From NCBI GenBank assembly GCA_029964075.1, contig CM057136.1, positions 14,682,381 through 14,746,380 of the forward strand: a stretch of 64,000 bases of DNA, given 5' to 3'. The notes under the pieces were generated by a model that saw only the letters and a program-made list of their open reading frames with translations, searched no databases and was not told the DNA's origin. Made by a program: the position numbers and the translations under genes. Source of the stretch: Patiria pectinifera. Its lineage: Eukaryota > Echinodermata > Asteroidea > Valvatida > Asterinidae. Positions 10,545-23,249 of this stretch are shown piece after piece; within the stretch, counting starts at the first letter, position 1, and every line of letters begins with the position of its first letter.

Positions 10545-13500
10545 CGGACTACTGTGTTGGACTGGTCATCGTGTTCTGCTATTTCCTCATCACCAGCATG
10601 ATGATCAAGGGAGTGGCACAGGTAGGCTCCATCAAAATGAGGATTGTACCCCATCCTTGGCCTATCTCACAAGATTTTGATACTTAACAACAAAGATAAT
10701 CTGTATGGTGCAAATAGCTTTTGTTTGGTTTCCATGATTTATTTTTTACATAAGTCCTAAATTTTGTGCCCTTCCAAACCCTGTCGTGCTCCGCCTCACT
10801 CTCTCGGAGAGAGTTGACGAAATTCATCACGGTCTTTTTTTCAACAACTCAAGGTAATCAGTTTGACCTCCCACCATGCTCCACTGCACTTCAGTTGAAC
10901 CTTTTGTGGCTGTTGACAAGTAATAATAATAATAATAATAAGCAAAGATTTATATAGCGCCCAATCCATCAAAAAAACAATGCTCCAGGGCGCTTACAGA
11001 GTAACATATAGAAAATCCCTTTAAACTCAAAGTAATTATTAGAATTAACAAGAAAAATGTAAAAATCAGTTTAAAATCAGCATGAAATTACAAACAAAAA
11101 ATGACAAGCAAGTATAGAAATATACAATATTTTAAAATACAAAGGTAAGTAATGAACTCTTTATATCCCAGCTTGAATAACTCCCTGTTTCTGGAGAGTT
11201 ATTATTTAGTTGCTGAAACTGAAAGGGCATTGTAGAGGTTTTAGTTCATTCCAAATTTTTTTTTAACATTGACCAATTATCTTGTGATGTTGACGTTGTT
11301 TTAAATCTAACGCTTTGTTCATAACAAAGATCAGCCAGTAAAGTGATCATATTCAGCAATTTGCCCCATTTTATAGGAAAATATGAAATTCTGTCTCTTT
11401 AAAACTACATTTTTCTGCTGTTTTGGCCCACAGTACCAGTCCAGCTACCTGCTGCCGTTTTTCTGCCTGCAGTTGTTCGATTTCTTCATCACATGCCTGA
11501 CTGCAATCGGCCTGATGTCCTACTATCCAGATTACGACTACGAGGACACTGTAAGATACAATTTTATAACTCCCGAGCAAAAAACCCCAGAGAAACCAAC
11601 AAAGAGATGAAACATCAGAGAAGCAAAAGTCAAGGCCAACTGGTTTTTTTTATTCTGCATCATGACATACCATCACCAGGGGTGTGAAATCTCGGCTTTA
11701 AAGCTGATTTCAGCTTTTTTGTTTTGGATTTCAGCTTTTTTTTTCCTCACTTGCTATGTACAAAGTGTAGGAGATTTCCAAAGTTCAGCGTTTTACACCT
11801 CTTTCAGCTGTTTCCAGCTATTTTTATCAGTGGTCACTCACACCATTGCTTCACTTTTAGTTTCGCAAGCTGCTGTGGGTTGATAACCTTATTTCTAAAC
11901 TTGCCTGGTGGGCAGGCTTGTGACGAAAAAGCAATTAACATGTATGATCAAACTGATTCTTCATGAAAATTTGCTTTAGAAAAAAATACCACATGCCTGA
12001 AGGGCTGTTGAACAGATAAATAGCAACATGGTCTAAAAGGAAAATAGAAACTATTTTATAGACCTGTTTCATAGAGCCTCCTCTCTGAGGACGAGGACAG
12101 GTTTTGTTACTTCCATTCAGTGACAATGAAAGTACTAAGTGTTTACTCATGCGTATCGCAGAGGTGCAAAGACCTGTTCCCAGTGAGGGCGCTCTACGCA
12201 AGTGGTCTATTGCAGGGCATTGGAGATTTGTGACGAGGTCAAGTGAAGGAGGTTTGCTTTTGTACGTTTCAGGGCAAGTTTCCCTACAACCAGGAGTTCA
12301 TGCACTGGAAGGAACGATTCCCTGTCAATAAGTTTGATATTGACAACCAGTGGTTTATGCTGATTGCCCTGGTCCTCTTCCTGTTCATCATGATGGTCAA
12401 GGTAAGAAGACTCCACCCCCCCATGTCTTAAGTGTCTCTAAGTTTGGATTCTGAGACTGCTACACAATATCCAAACTAACTATTTAATGGGCTCCGAGAT
12501 TTGGGAGAGTCCACTGGGAGAGACCTTCAAACGCATTGCCAACGACAGCTGGTGCTCTAGTTTTGATTCTGAGATGCTTTGGCTTTGTGCATAATTCGCG
12601 CTATACGCAGGCGAACCAGTCTATACGCACGTATTGTGTCCAATCCACAGGTTTCTCAAAAATGGTCCAAAACGGGCCATCTCTTGTTCAGGTATGGTGC
12701 CCCAAAACGCTCTCCTGACTGATGTCGTAGTTTATTTGGTTAGGTTTTATGTAAAGAATTTTTTTGGTGATTGTAGACTCACTGTTGAAATTGATTAGAT
12801 GATTGGTGTAAACGCTGCTTTTTTTAATTAATTTTTTTGATGTAAACGCTGCTTTTTGCAATTAATTTTATGAACTGTTTATTTCTTAGGCCTACTGCAT
12901 TGCCTGTGTGTGGTCCTGCTACAAGTACATTGCAGGTCGTGAGATCGGGGACAACGTGAGCTCCAATAACTATGCCATGGACGCTGAGGTAAAAACCTTC
13001 CACGCAGTCACAAAAATAACCAAATGGCTTGCTGTCATTTTGAAGAAATCCAGAAAAGTGATTTCCAACGAACTGTCAATTGGGTGATTTTTGGATGTGT
13101 GTACACGTAAAGAGTGCTTTGGACAAAATCATGTTACGTAATCAAAAGGTTGTGCTTCTTTGGATTTGGAGTTGTGTTATTATTGGAAATGATCAACATG
13201 TGTGAAAAGCAAATCATTCTATGCCTTTTAAGTGCTGGTCCAGTGTTTTCCATTTTCCGGAGACCCTAGTTGGTCATATTCTATTCTTTAGGTAGGTTCT
13301 TAAACACTAACCACCCCAAAGCCTTCAAATCCAACTGCGTGTTTTGCTAGATTCTGTTGGAGTGAGTACTGCACTAGTATTAACTGATTATGCTTTACAT
13401 GGGGTTAGGCATACCACCATAATCAGAGTCCAACAGTTAAAGTGTTGAGTTTACTATATGGTGTTAGATTTTGCAAGAGTGAGGAAGGTTCCTAGTAATG

Positions 13501-13629
13501 AATACATATTATTTATAAAATTTCAAATTTTATCTCCTTTTTCCCTTGCAGGCCCTGCTGCCCAAGCTGCCAAATTATGATGATGCCATCAAGACTCCGT
13601 CGGAGAAACCTCCGCCATACGAGGAGTAG
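10545..13629 (+). CDS. LAPTM4: LAPTM4-type lysosomal membrane protein (5' incomplete)
   Basis: Five coding exons join in frame: 10545-10621, 11434-11550, 12273-12401, 12890-12988 and 13552-13629, all with GT-AG borders, giving 165 residues plus a split codon. They cover membrane helices 2-4 and the tail of a lysosome-associated transmembrane protein 4 (human A and B forms are about 230 residues). Landmarks are SYLLPFFCLQLFDF for helix 3, the luminal loop, FMLIALVLFLFIMMVK for helix 4, then CVWSCYKYI. The tail carries LPNYDDA and PPPYEE, the L/PPxY motifs that bind WW domains of NEDD4-type ligases and direct lysosomal sorting in this family. The N-terminus and helix 1 (about 65-70 residues) are missing, probably because of the gap at 9501-10000. 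The A/B assignment is not possible by eye and may not apply outside vertebrates. Confidence 0.9.
10920..11200 (-). mobile_element. LINE 3'-end fragment with (TAA)n tail in a LAPTM4 intron
   Basis: A (TAA)n tract at 10920-10941 is followed by GATTTATATAGCGCCCAATCC. Read on the minus strand this resembles the GGCGCTCTATAAATC plus (ATT)n end of the LINE at 42.4-42.8 kb. It is therefore probably a strongly 5'-truncated insertion in reverse orientation. No reverse-transcriptase frame remains. Confidence 0.55.
13301..13503 (+). repeat. Dispersed repeat R1, copy 1
   Basis: About 200 bp in the last LAPTM4 intron match, in inverted orientation, the sequence at 41515-41690 in an IKK intron. Shared blocks include CTAACCACCCCAA, GTTGGAGTGAGTACTGCACT and GATTTTGCAAGAGTGAG. 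I find no coding content and no clear terminal repeats, so I cannot assign it to a known class. Confidence 0.8.
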
Positions 13630-15880
13630 CTTCTCGTTCACATCAAATGTAAAGGCAATTATTCCACAAAGATTTCCTTGACTGCAAATGTATTGAAGAT
13701 TCGTGTACGCTAAGCCACTTCGCAGTCTCAACATATTTCAGTTCAGTTCCACTCAGTTGACATTTATTTAGAGCTCTCCAATGAACCAATACAAAGTTGG
13801 ATAATATAAGTATAATACAGTGATATGTATACGATGCAAGGTGAAAGAAAAAAACACGAGATAACATTGAAAATGAAAGAAAAACTGAATATTGAATATT
13901 GCAAGAAAAAAAAAGAAAAAAAATGGTAAAGAAGGGAAGGCTATGTTACATACTGGGAGTGAAGAAATCTTTTTTATGAAGATTTTTATCGACCCAAATA
14001 CTAAGTCTAATTCTTTTGCCATTTTAAAGTGTGAAAAAGCTACAGGCACTGTTTACTTTTCTAAATTTGTTAATTTTCAAGCTGTAAGTTAACCACTTTG
14101 TGACGGTTTCACCATAAACTGATACGTTAAACTAGAAATTACTTTTTCTGGTACATCTGCACAATTTATCTCCATTACGTTCTTTCTTTCAGTTTCTCCG
14201 TGTGGAATTATTGCCTTTACTTTGAAGAAGGTTGCCATGGCAACAAGAGCCTTACACTTTTTTTCCCATTAATTATAATAACCTAGGCTTCTTAACGAAT
14301 TCCCGTGCATGGCAGCATCTATTTAACCTAGGACTTCATCAGCTGACGCGGCAGAGAAAGTACAGGATTATATTTGTTATAAGAAACTATATATCGGTCG
14401 ATACCATAGCAGAATAGTCTTCAGGTCATTATTTTGTTTGCACAAGCTATCGATGTGGTCTGTGGAACTGTTTTTGCTGTTCTCCGTTTGTCCGAAATTG
14501 TTTGTCAGAATACGTGGAGAGTCCACTTCTAATATTCATTGTAGAGAACAATTTCTCGCTTGTGAACTAGCCGACTTCAACGGCAAATTCAAATGTAACA
14601 GCTTTTTTTTTTTTTTCAACAAAATTCAGAATTTGACTGCTGATTTGGGTGTCGTGTTGTTTCTGTAATCACAGTTGTGAAATTATTAAATTTTGGTGAT
14701 TGATATAAGTACATGTAGTAATTCATTGAAAAAAAATAGAAGCGACTAAAATTGCCGAGATATATAGGTGATGTTAAACTTTCAACACTCCTGGCACATT
14801 TGTGTCTGTTTTTGCATCTGCATTTGGGGGTTGGGTAGTGTGTGAGTATCCGTTACCTGTATTTGACATATTAAAACAAAATTGTAAATATCCCATGGAC
14901 TACAATGTGAAACGCAGCAAAAACCATAAATAAGTGCAGGGAGTTGGAGCAGCACAGTTTAATGCAGAAAGTGTATAAAAAGAATTCAACCATTCATTTT
15001 TGTATAAAGTGGAGGCGTGTTGCATATGTGTTCATGCACACTTAATAACAGTAGTCAATCAGAGCAGGTGTGATGTTATAGAAGGCAGCTAGTTAAACAC
15101 CTGTATGCTACAGGTGTACATGTACATGATTATCAACGGCTGGTTTAATTTAGCTGATGTGTACTGCAGTTAATTGGTAGATACACTGTCTTTTACAATA
15201 GCAGATTCTTCACATTGCAAATAACAAGCCTGCAAGCTAGTAGCTTGAAGATGACTATGGGACCATTCCTCTCGATCAATTCTTGAAAATAAATATTGTC
15301 GATATGCCGTGCTATGGGTAGGTGGGTGTGATTTTGTAAAATAGAATCGGAAGGCACTAGTTAATTATTAATTGTAAAAGATTACTTTGAAGACAATATC
15401 TTTGTTAATGAAGTTAATTGGGGGCAATGGACAGGTGGAAGTAGCGAGGGGAATTCATTTTGCATGATACAAAAGTTTGAGAGCTGGACAAAAATTGGAT
15501 GAGTTTTGCAAATAATATCGGTCCAGAAGTTTGCCACAACACCACTGGAAACTACGCAGTTTTTTTTTTGTGGGTTTCTCATTGAGAAGTAAGTTTGTTT
15601 TTTGAGGGAAACGATTTTGATAATCTCAATTAATACATGTAAACTCAGATCAGTGGGGCTTATTGGAATAGCACACAGTGTACATAGATTATTATTATAT
15701 CAAATTTGTTGATTTTCTGAGGAGAAGGGAGATTTTGAAATTGTTACTCTTAACTATCCCTAGATTAGAAAAAAAAGGTAACTGTGTGCGTACTTAATGC
15801 TAACGCTTTTCTGCTTTCCGTTGAGTTCATACGTAACTGCTATTATGTGGTATTGTGGGAATGAGAGACAAATAAAATTG
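13630..15880 (+). other. Probable LAPTM4 3' UTR
   Basis: No further gene is seen after the stop codon. AATAAA words occur at about 15290 and 15873, and the latter (GACAAATAAAATTG) is a reasonable poly(A) signal. That would give a 3' UTR of roughly 2.2 kb. The stretch includes an A-rich tract near 13905 and a T tract near 14605. Confidence 0.4.
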
Positions 15881-16569
15881 ATATCATACACTATAAGTAA
15901 AAAAGTTTTGTGAATGGATTCTTTTTAATTTGAAGAGAATTTGCCAATACGAATGATCCATTATCATTGCCAAGTAGATCGAATAAAACCCAAAACAGAA
16001 CTGCATTTACTATAATTGAGATATTTTCAATTATAAGATAATTGCCTCAGATATTGCCAGATATTATTACAGGGTTTTTTTTGGGGGGGGGGGGATGTAA
16101 ATCCAGTCAAATTTTGAAGTACACGTACAAATGTACATGTACATTATGTAAATGTACGAGCAGATCAGCATGTACCACTATATTTTGAAGGGGTGTGCAA
16201 TAGATGTGAGATGATTTCTTTCGCCGACTGGCAGTCCTGATCAATTTATACTCCAGGGTTTTTTTTGTATTTTTAAATTAAAGCAAATAAGCGTATACTC
16301 TTTTGAAAACGAATTCTATTTGATTTGATATGGACAAATGATGTATCACAAGTTGGAGTTCTCGCCCCTGAAATAGAATGGAAAGAGCCATTGTGGCAAG
16401 AACTAGGCTAATTATTACACATAATACATGCACACACAGCGCGTACGTATTTTCAGAACCGAGCGAGCAACACCGCTTATTCGCGACGATAAAACTGCTC
16501 AATCAGGTAGGAAAATTCTACGTTTTCTGAAATGTCGTAACTGTTAATGTCATGATGTTTAATGTATCG

Positions 16570-16845
16570 GTGATTGGTGCTATCGTGGGCTCATTTTGAG
16601 ACACGAAGGGGCTCGAATTCGGGCGATTTCTGAGCCAGAGTTCGCGGGGAGTTTGTCATTGGCTGCCGACTGCTTCGGCTATTGCTGCGTGATTGGACGT
16701 CGCCATTTTTCATTGTGTCGATTGGTCAACCTGTCGTCTGTGAAGTCTCGCTGGTCCCCTGCATGCGCTATGCCCTGTGGTTGACAATGATACTCGTCGT
16801 CTGTCAACCAGCCAACATTGTCCCAATTCTTGGATCGGATTGGGC
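16570..16845 (+). promoter_or_regulatory. CCAAT-rich promoter-like region of NF-YC
   Basis: CpG-containing DNA about 0.7-0.95 kb upstream of the NF-YC start codon. CCAAT pentamers occur on the reverse strand (ATTGG) at 16573, 16658, 16692, 16721 and 16839, and on the forward strand at 16823. Three of them are spaced 34 and 29 bp apart, close to three helical turns, as in many NF-Y-driven promoters. CGCCATTTTT at about 16701 resembles a YY1 site. A 5' UTR exon probably lies here or just downstream, spliced to 17530. Confidence 0.6.
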
Positions 16846-17530
16846 GCAGTAATTTGGGACGGTAGCACTTTTGGCTAATCAAGGAGTGTCCTTGATTTAT
16901 TGCGTTAATTGTACCAGAAGTCCTACAAAAAAGACTCGAGGAACACTACGCAAAAGAGCATAATGTTATGAAGTAATGTTCTTGTCAAAATTTGGAATTT
17001 GGGGTAGAATTTGTGTGGATCTTTGACATTTAAAACAAATTTATTTTCTCGTTCAGCATGTTCAGAATTTTCTCTACCATTGTCCACTTGCCTACACTTT
17101 GGGTCATTGCGTCTTAATATTATTAGTACTTAGTAGAATTTGTTTTTATCATTTTAACATTCTGGATTTCATTTAATCAAATTTTAAATAAAAATCATGG
17201 GATATAAGTGGTTACTCATTCTGCATTTCTTGTTTGTCATGTTTTGGGTTTTTATTTTAGGATTTTCTTTTTAATGCATGGAAGATGAAAGATTGAAGCA
17301 CATTAACTATAGTTGTTAATGCCCTAAGCTTCTTCTACCTATTTTAAGGAATTTTATTTTAATATTTTTGTAACAAAGATTACATTGAAAAAAGTAAATT
17401 TATATAAATTATAAATTCTGCGGAGGCTTCTGAAATTTTTGAAGGCATAAATTGCAAACCTGTAAGAATGATGTTACTCACAGGGCCAAAGTGTCACTAA
17501 AATTGTCTTCCCGTTTATTGATTCCACAGA

Positions 17531-20500
17531 ATGGATGAAGCTACTACGTCCGAAGAACCTTCGTCGGCCCTACAATCTCATGAGAACTTCTGGATTTCGC
17601 AGACAGATAACATCAACAATATGAAATATGTGAGCAATTCAAATACAACTCCATTTTAACTGTATTAGTTATTAAATATCAAACAAGTTTAGCTTTAAAA
17701 AAAATGGATGACCTCATTTGTTTATGTATTCATTCCTTTTTTTCTTTCAGAGTGATTTTAAGACGCAGGAATTGCCCCTTGCAAGAATCAAGAAGATTAT
17801 GAAACTCGACGAGGAAGTTAAGGTAAAAACAAATTTTGTGATTAATTTTTCCCAGTTTAAAACAAACGGTGGAGATATTTGTAGGGATCTAATATTTCTG
17901 GCAAGTTCACAACATGCAAGAATAACCATTGTCTGTTTAAAAATCAGAACAAACACTAATAAGAGAACGTTGTGGCAAAGTTTAGGAAATTTGAAAGATA
18001 AGCAAATTTTACAGGTTTTTTCCTGTAAAAAGGGCACTTATGTAATTAAAAGAGTGACAAGTGACAAGTAGGCAATAACTAAAATTCACCATCTTCATAA
18101 AATAAAATGCCTTTGTGGTTTATTTCGGGAAAATAGAATTCCGAGATTATAGCTCAAGTAATCAATGGTTTGAAAGTTATTTTGTTGATTTTTTCAGATG
18201 ATAAGTGCCGAAGCCCCAGTTCTGTTTTCCAAGGCAGCTGAGATGTTTATTGCTGAGCTGTCCCTCAGAGCGTGGCTGCACACAGAAGACAACAAAAGGC
18301 GAACATTACAGGTAAATTATTTCTCCATTTAAAGTGAGTTTAATGGACTCTAAATCTTTTTTTTTTGAAAGAACATATCAAAGACGTGACTTAAGTTGTA
18401 GTTTCTCAGGAAAAAATACTGTAATTGTTGGATAGAAAAAAGTTATTTCAGTTGTCAAAAAAGACAACCAAAAAAAAAAAAAATACATGTAAACAGTTAT
18501 GAATGTAAAAATCTATACCCAGACATAAAAAAGAAAAAGATAATTTAAACCTTAAAGAAATTTTGTGTCTTTTTTTTAAATCGGTGCGGTAGAAGTTAAT
18601 CATTCAAACAGTTAAGTCCATATTAAAACCTGGCCATGTAGCAAAATTGAATTGTATCTCTAGTGGGTATTCTGCATTTGTGTATTTCGTTCATTTTTTA
18701 TGTCATTTTTTATGTCATTTTTTTATCCAAATAGAGGAACGATATTGCCATGGCGATCACCAAGTACGACCAGTTTGATTTTCTCATCGACATTGTGCCA
18801 AGAGACGAGTTGAAAACAACCAAGAGAACGGTAAGCCATTCCAACAAAATCTTACTTACCATTCAAGACATTTAGTGGAATAAAAACTTTGAGAATATTA
18901 TCATGTGTGCCTGAATTCAAACTTGAAATTTATCATAAAAATAACCCTTAAATCTCACATTCTGTTTAGCAGTGGTCAGTTGACGTTAGCAAGACTTTTG
19001 AATCTGAGAGAAAGATATTATCAGTATAGAAAGATATGTATCTTTCAGACATTTTATCAATTTTCAGACTTTTCATCCCTGGAAGAAATCGTTAGAATTG
19101 TTAAGTGAGGCGCTTCTTACACAAATTGTTGGACGAGATTTCATATAGTTTGAGGGTGAAATAATCAGTTATAATTTGCCTTCGGTAATTCTAGGATGGT
19201 CAAGTCCAGCAAGCCGCCATGATGCCAGAGCAGGTCCAGTACTATTTCCAGCTAGCTCAGAACCAATCCACTCCGACGTCCACCGCAGGAGTCACCGCCA
19301 GCGCTGCCACCGTTATACCCCAGAATCTGGGCACACTCATTGCTACCACACAACCTCAACAGGTACGGAGACCTTGGTCCCGTTTCATGGGAGCCGGCTT
19401 AGCTGAAAAAGGTTGCATAGGCCGTGTCAGAATTAATTGCAAACGTGTCTATGGCTGCAGCCACTTCCCATAGACCCGTGTGTACTTTTAAGCCGTAGCC
19501 AAGTAATTCGGACACGGCTTTAATAAATTTATCGCCTTACCAAAAGTCAGCCGGGAATAATGTTGAGCATACCCTACCAGAAATCGACCCCACCAGAAAC
19601 CAACTTCGGGTTGGGTCGGTTTCTACATCTTTTCAGTCGGGTTGGTTTGGGTTTTGTGTTGTGATTTTCGGGTCGGTCCGGGTCGGGTCAGTTAAGCCAT
19701 CTTGTGAAATATTCAAAATAAACCGAAACACTTCAAAAATTCAAGCGGTGCAATATTATTGCAGAGTGACTGTGCCCGGAACGACCAGCGTCAACCTACA
19801 GTGCGACTGTGCATGTGGTTTGCAGTTTATTACTTACAGTCTATAATGTGGTCCCCCCCCCCCATAGGTCATGTCAATGCTTCTACCATACTGCACGGTA
19901 TGATTCTGTTACGAAGAGACGAAGATTTTCACTTGAAAGCTGGGCAGTTCTACTGTATAGGATTACCCCTGTATGGCCAATTAATGCGCTTAATTTGTTT
20001 GAACCAGATGCATGACAAAACTTCCAGTGAATAGCCATTCTGAATCAATTAAATAAGATGTTCTGGACTCTAGGACCAGTGTGACTAATCTTGCCTTGTT
20101 TCCCTGATGATCCACACAGTTACAGACAGTGCAGGTGGCAGGCACTGACCCACAGGCGTCTACAGCTCAGCTCCTCTCAGCGCAGGGGACGCCCATACAA
20201 CTACAGCAAACGGGACAGGCTGCTGGTAACATCCAGCATATCATTACCAACACGGGAGAGATCCAACAGGTAAGGAGGGGAGGGGATGGAGGGGAGATGA
20301 AAACTGTTTACCAGCCAAAAAGTGATGCTGACTCTACTATTTGCAACTGGTTCCCGGCTAATGCGGGATACATAACTATGGATGCGTTCATGTAGCTCAC
20401 CCAGGTTGACTAGGGTTAGCCCTGTCCCCTTCAATAAGCTCTGACGTCAGTCTTGGGGCTCACCCAGGTCAGCCACTATAGACCCTGCTCGTGGAGAGGA

Positions 20501-21833
20501 GTCAGTGGTGGAAATATGTCAAAAGCATGCATTGTTCACTCCAAATATGGAGGCCGGATAGCGGAAAAGATCCAGTGTACCCCAAAATCAAGTCTTAACA
20601 CAATTATTGATTGGGCTCTTTGCAACTTTTAGAGGCCACTAATTCCAGCCCAACTATGTTACTATTTGTGATTGAAGGAAAAGCAGTAAATCTCAAAGTA
20701 AGGCCATGGAGGAAGGAATGGTAAGAGTCGGTCCGAAAAGGGCATTTTGTCAATGGCTACAGACACAGCTACGGATGTCATGTGAGGATCATGATGGGCC
20801 GCGTTCGCATTCGATCTGCCCGGCTGCCTTTTACCCGAGTCGATTTGGGTGAGCTACTCGAATGCACCCGATGCAAGTTTAGGGCTAGTAGGATGAGTTG
20901 TTTTTCTTTCTGGTAGGGTAGTTGCTCCCAATCACATTGGATCAGTTTCCCATCTCCATTCTGTACAATCATACATATAAACCATATTTGCACTTCGTTT
21001 CTCAAGGTCCAGCTACCTGTTGGCCAACAAATACAGTATGTAAGGCAAGCACAGGGCCAGCAACAGCAGCAGGGTATACAGCAGACGGGACAAGAATTTG
21101 TCACCCAAATCGCCAACTCTCAGGTAACGACACAACCCCTGTACACCCTCTTGCACAGGATACAGATACAGTGACTGTATTCTTATCCTTTTGAAAATTC
21201 TTCTCTCAACTAATAGGCTCTTTCAGTTTTGCCCTCGATACACTCATTCTGCATGCCATAAATGCACTTTTCAGTTATTGGAAAATCAGGTCCTCCAATC
21301 AGGTTCTCCGATTTTAATGTGGAGTGCCGTGGCCTCGAGGTCTGGAGCATTGAAGTCGTGGTCTGCAGGTATAAATTCTGCAGGTTGTGGGTTCGAGTCC
21401 AGCCTGGGGTTGTGGTGCATGTGTCCTTGGGCAAGGCACTTTGTCATTGTTTGCTTCTCTCCACCCAGGAGTAAATGGGTACCTGTGAGGGCAGAGATGG
21501 TTATTGTGGTTGATTTTAGCTGCTTTGCGATGAAATGGCAGCGTGGAGCTGTATACTCAGCTCCCCAGGGAGCTGAGATTATCTTTGGAATATTTCATTG
21601 GCCCATTGAGCAGGGTACTATGATGTAGTGCCTTGAGCACCAATACTGGTGCATACGTGCATTTTCTAAATAACTGCATTATTAATCTTTTCATTTTTTG
21701 AGAGGAATACATTATTTTTTCTTCCCTTTTTCTCATTGGACAGCCTCCAATCTACCAAATCCAGACACAATCAGGGACCCAGCAAGTGTTTCTACAACAG
21801 CCGACAACGACGACCACAGCCGCTGCACAATAA
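17531..21833 (+). CDS. NFYC: Nuclear transcription factor Y subunit gamma
   Basis: Eight coding exons encode 301 residues: 17531-17629 (acceptor before 17530), 17751-17822, 18198-18311, 18735-18830, 19195-19362, 20120-20269, 21007-21123 and 21744-21833. All are multiples of three, so every intron is phase 0. NF-YC pairs with NF-YB through a histone fold, and NF-YA joins to bind CCAAT. Residues about 34-127 are the histone-fold core: [48 protein letters not shown] and [20 protein letters not shown] are nearly identical to the vertebrate protein. The Gln-rich transactivation part follows, including the conserved [10 protein letters not shown] and a Q-rich [14 protein letters not shown] block. 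It ends [10 protein letters not shown] poly(A) signal candidate is at 21872. Human isoforms are about 335-458 residues, so this one is compact. NF-YB and NF-YA are not in the window. Confidence 0.97.
21319..21690 (+). mobile_element. tRNA-derived SINE, family S1, copy A
   Basis: Located in the last NF-YC intron. The head has an A-box-like TGGCCTCGAGG and a B-box GGGTTCGAGTCC, as in tRNA-derived RNA polymerase III promoters. The body includes CTTGGGCAAGGCAC and GTAGTGCCTTGAGC. It matches a second copy at 26577-26902 along most of its length. The 3' end here is degenerate (ATTATTAAT). Confidence 0.8.
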
Positions 21834-23249
21834 ACTCAAAAAGTCCCAGTACCTTTGAGGAGTGACTTGTGAATAAATTCATTCTCAGAGAAATGTACAT
21901 GCAAACAAATTGAAATGAAAATTATTAGGTGGTATTAGAAAATATAAGTTAATGAAATAACTTATTTTAGTTTCACTGTCGGACAAAATAGAGAAGCTTT
22001 ATTGAAATAAAGGTTATGCATGCATGTGCTTGCACAGATCTCGGTTGCATATAAAAACATTTTGTGCGTTTCCTTTAGAGAAAAATGTGAATTTCTTTTT
22101 CGCTTATTAGCAAACAGACATTGAATTTTCTCAAGATGGACTGCTGGTATTTCTTTTGTTTCTTTGATTAGGAAAAACAAAGAAACTTATACCTCAAGTT
22201 AATGAATGCATCTGTAGAAAGAAAAATCTCAAAAATATCACACGTTAAATTATGCTTTGATTGTTTTAAAATCCATTTGTATAGTTGATTTGTACATATA
22301 ACTTGTTTAGCTGTTCTGCAAATTCTTTCTTTTTAAATTCAACTATTACTTGCAAAATAATGGAATTAGGGCTAAATTATTTCAGAAATAATTTGAATTA
22401 TCAAACAAAAAGCTCATGCAGCCTTTGGAAATTTTCTTTCTTGCCAAGGACTGCATTTTAAACTTTTGTAAGATTTTTCACTATTAACTGTACTCAAGGC
22501 AGGAACGTTGACAAAATAATAAAAAGTCAGGATAACGGATCCAGTTTTCCCTTCAGATTTTATTTTTGGTGTGCTTTGGTTTTTATCTCGAGTTGAAGCC
22601 GAATATTAAAGATGCATATCCTGTGCTCTTCAAAAATAGAGATTTTTTCCTCCTAACAACTTCTCAATTTGTATGTTTCAGTTTATCTATAAAAACAACA
22701 ACTTGACTACGATTTTAGCGTCTTCCGCAGTACAGACCCTCTGAAAAAGGAATATCATTTTGCACACAAATGAACCCGCCCTGCGAGAGCCGAATTATTG
22801 TCTGGTAGCCAGTAATTTTTGTTCAGGAACAATTCAATAACTAAACGTTGGTGGATTGTTTTGTTCGATGTTTCATTCAAAAGTGAATAACTTTCATATT
22901 TGTAGGAAAATAGCAATTGAAAACATCTATTTTCTTGGTGAAACTGAAAATAGAACGGGAATGCGTCTTAAAGATTTACCAATTAATCTTCATGATTGGA
23001 TACAATGCAGTCTGTAGGCCCTATATGGAGCTTTCAACACAGCATACACGTATATTAAAGCCATCACATTGCCCCCAATTGGTTCTTGTAAGTAGGCAGC
23101 ATAGCGCCCTCTTGGGTTCATGCACAGGGTCAAATGAGAATTGGCGACGGACTGTTCTATTCAGTTTTATACACCGTTCCTATTTCATTGTGTCCTCCTT
23201 CCTCCATGGTTGGCCACAGCATTGCAGCCTTTTTTCCACCAGGCAACCA
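21834..23249. other. Convergent 3' ends of NF-YC and EOLA1-like genes
   Basis: AT-rich, with no recognisable coding frame. It probably holds the NF-YC 3' UTR from the left and the EOLA1-like 3' UTR from the right. TTTATT near 22559 could be the minus-strand poly(A) signal. Confidence 0.4.
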
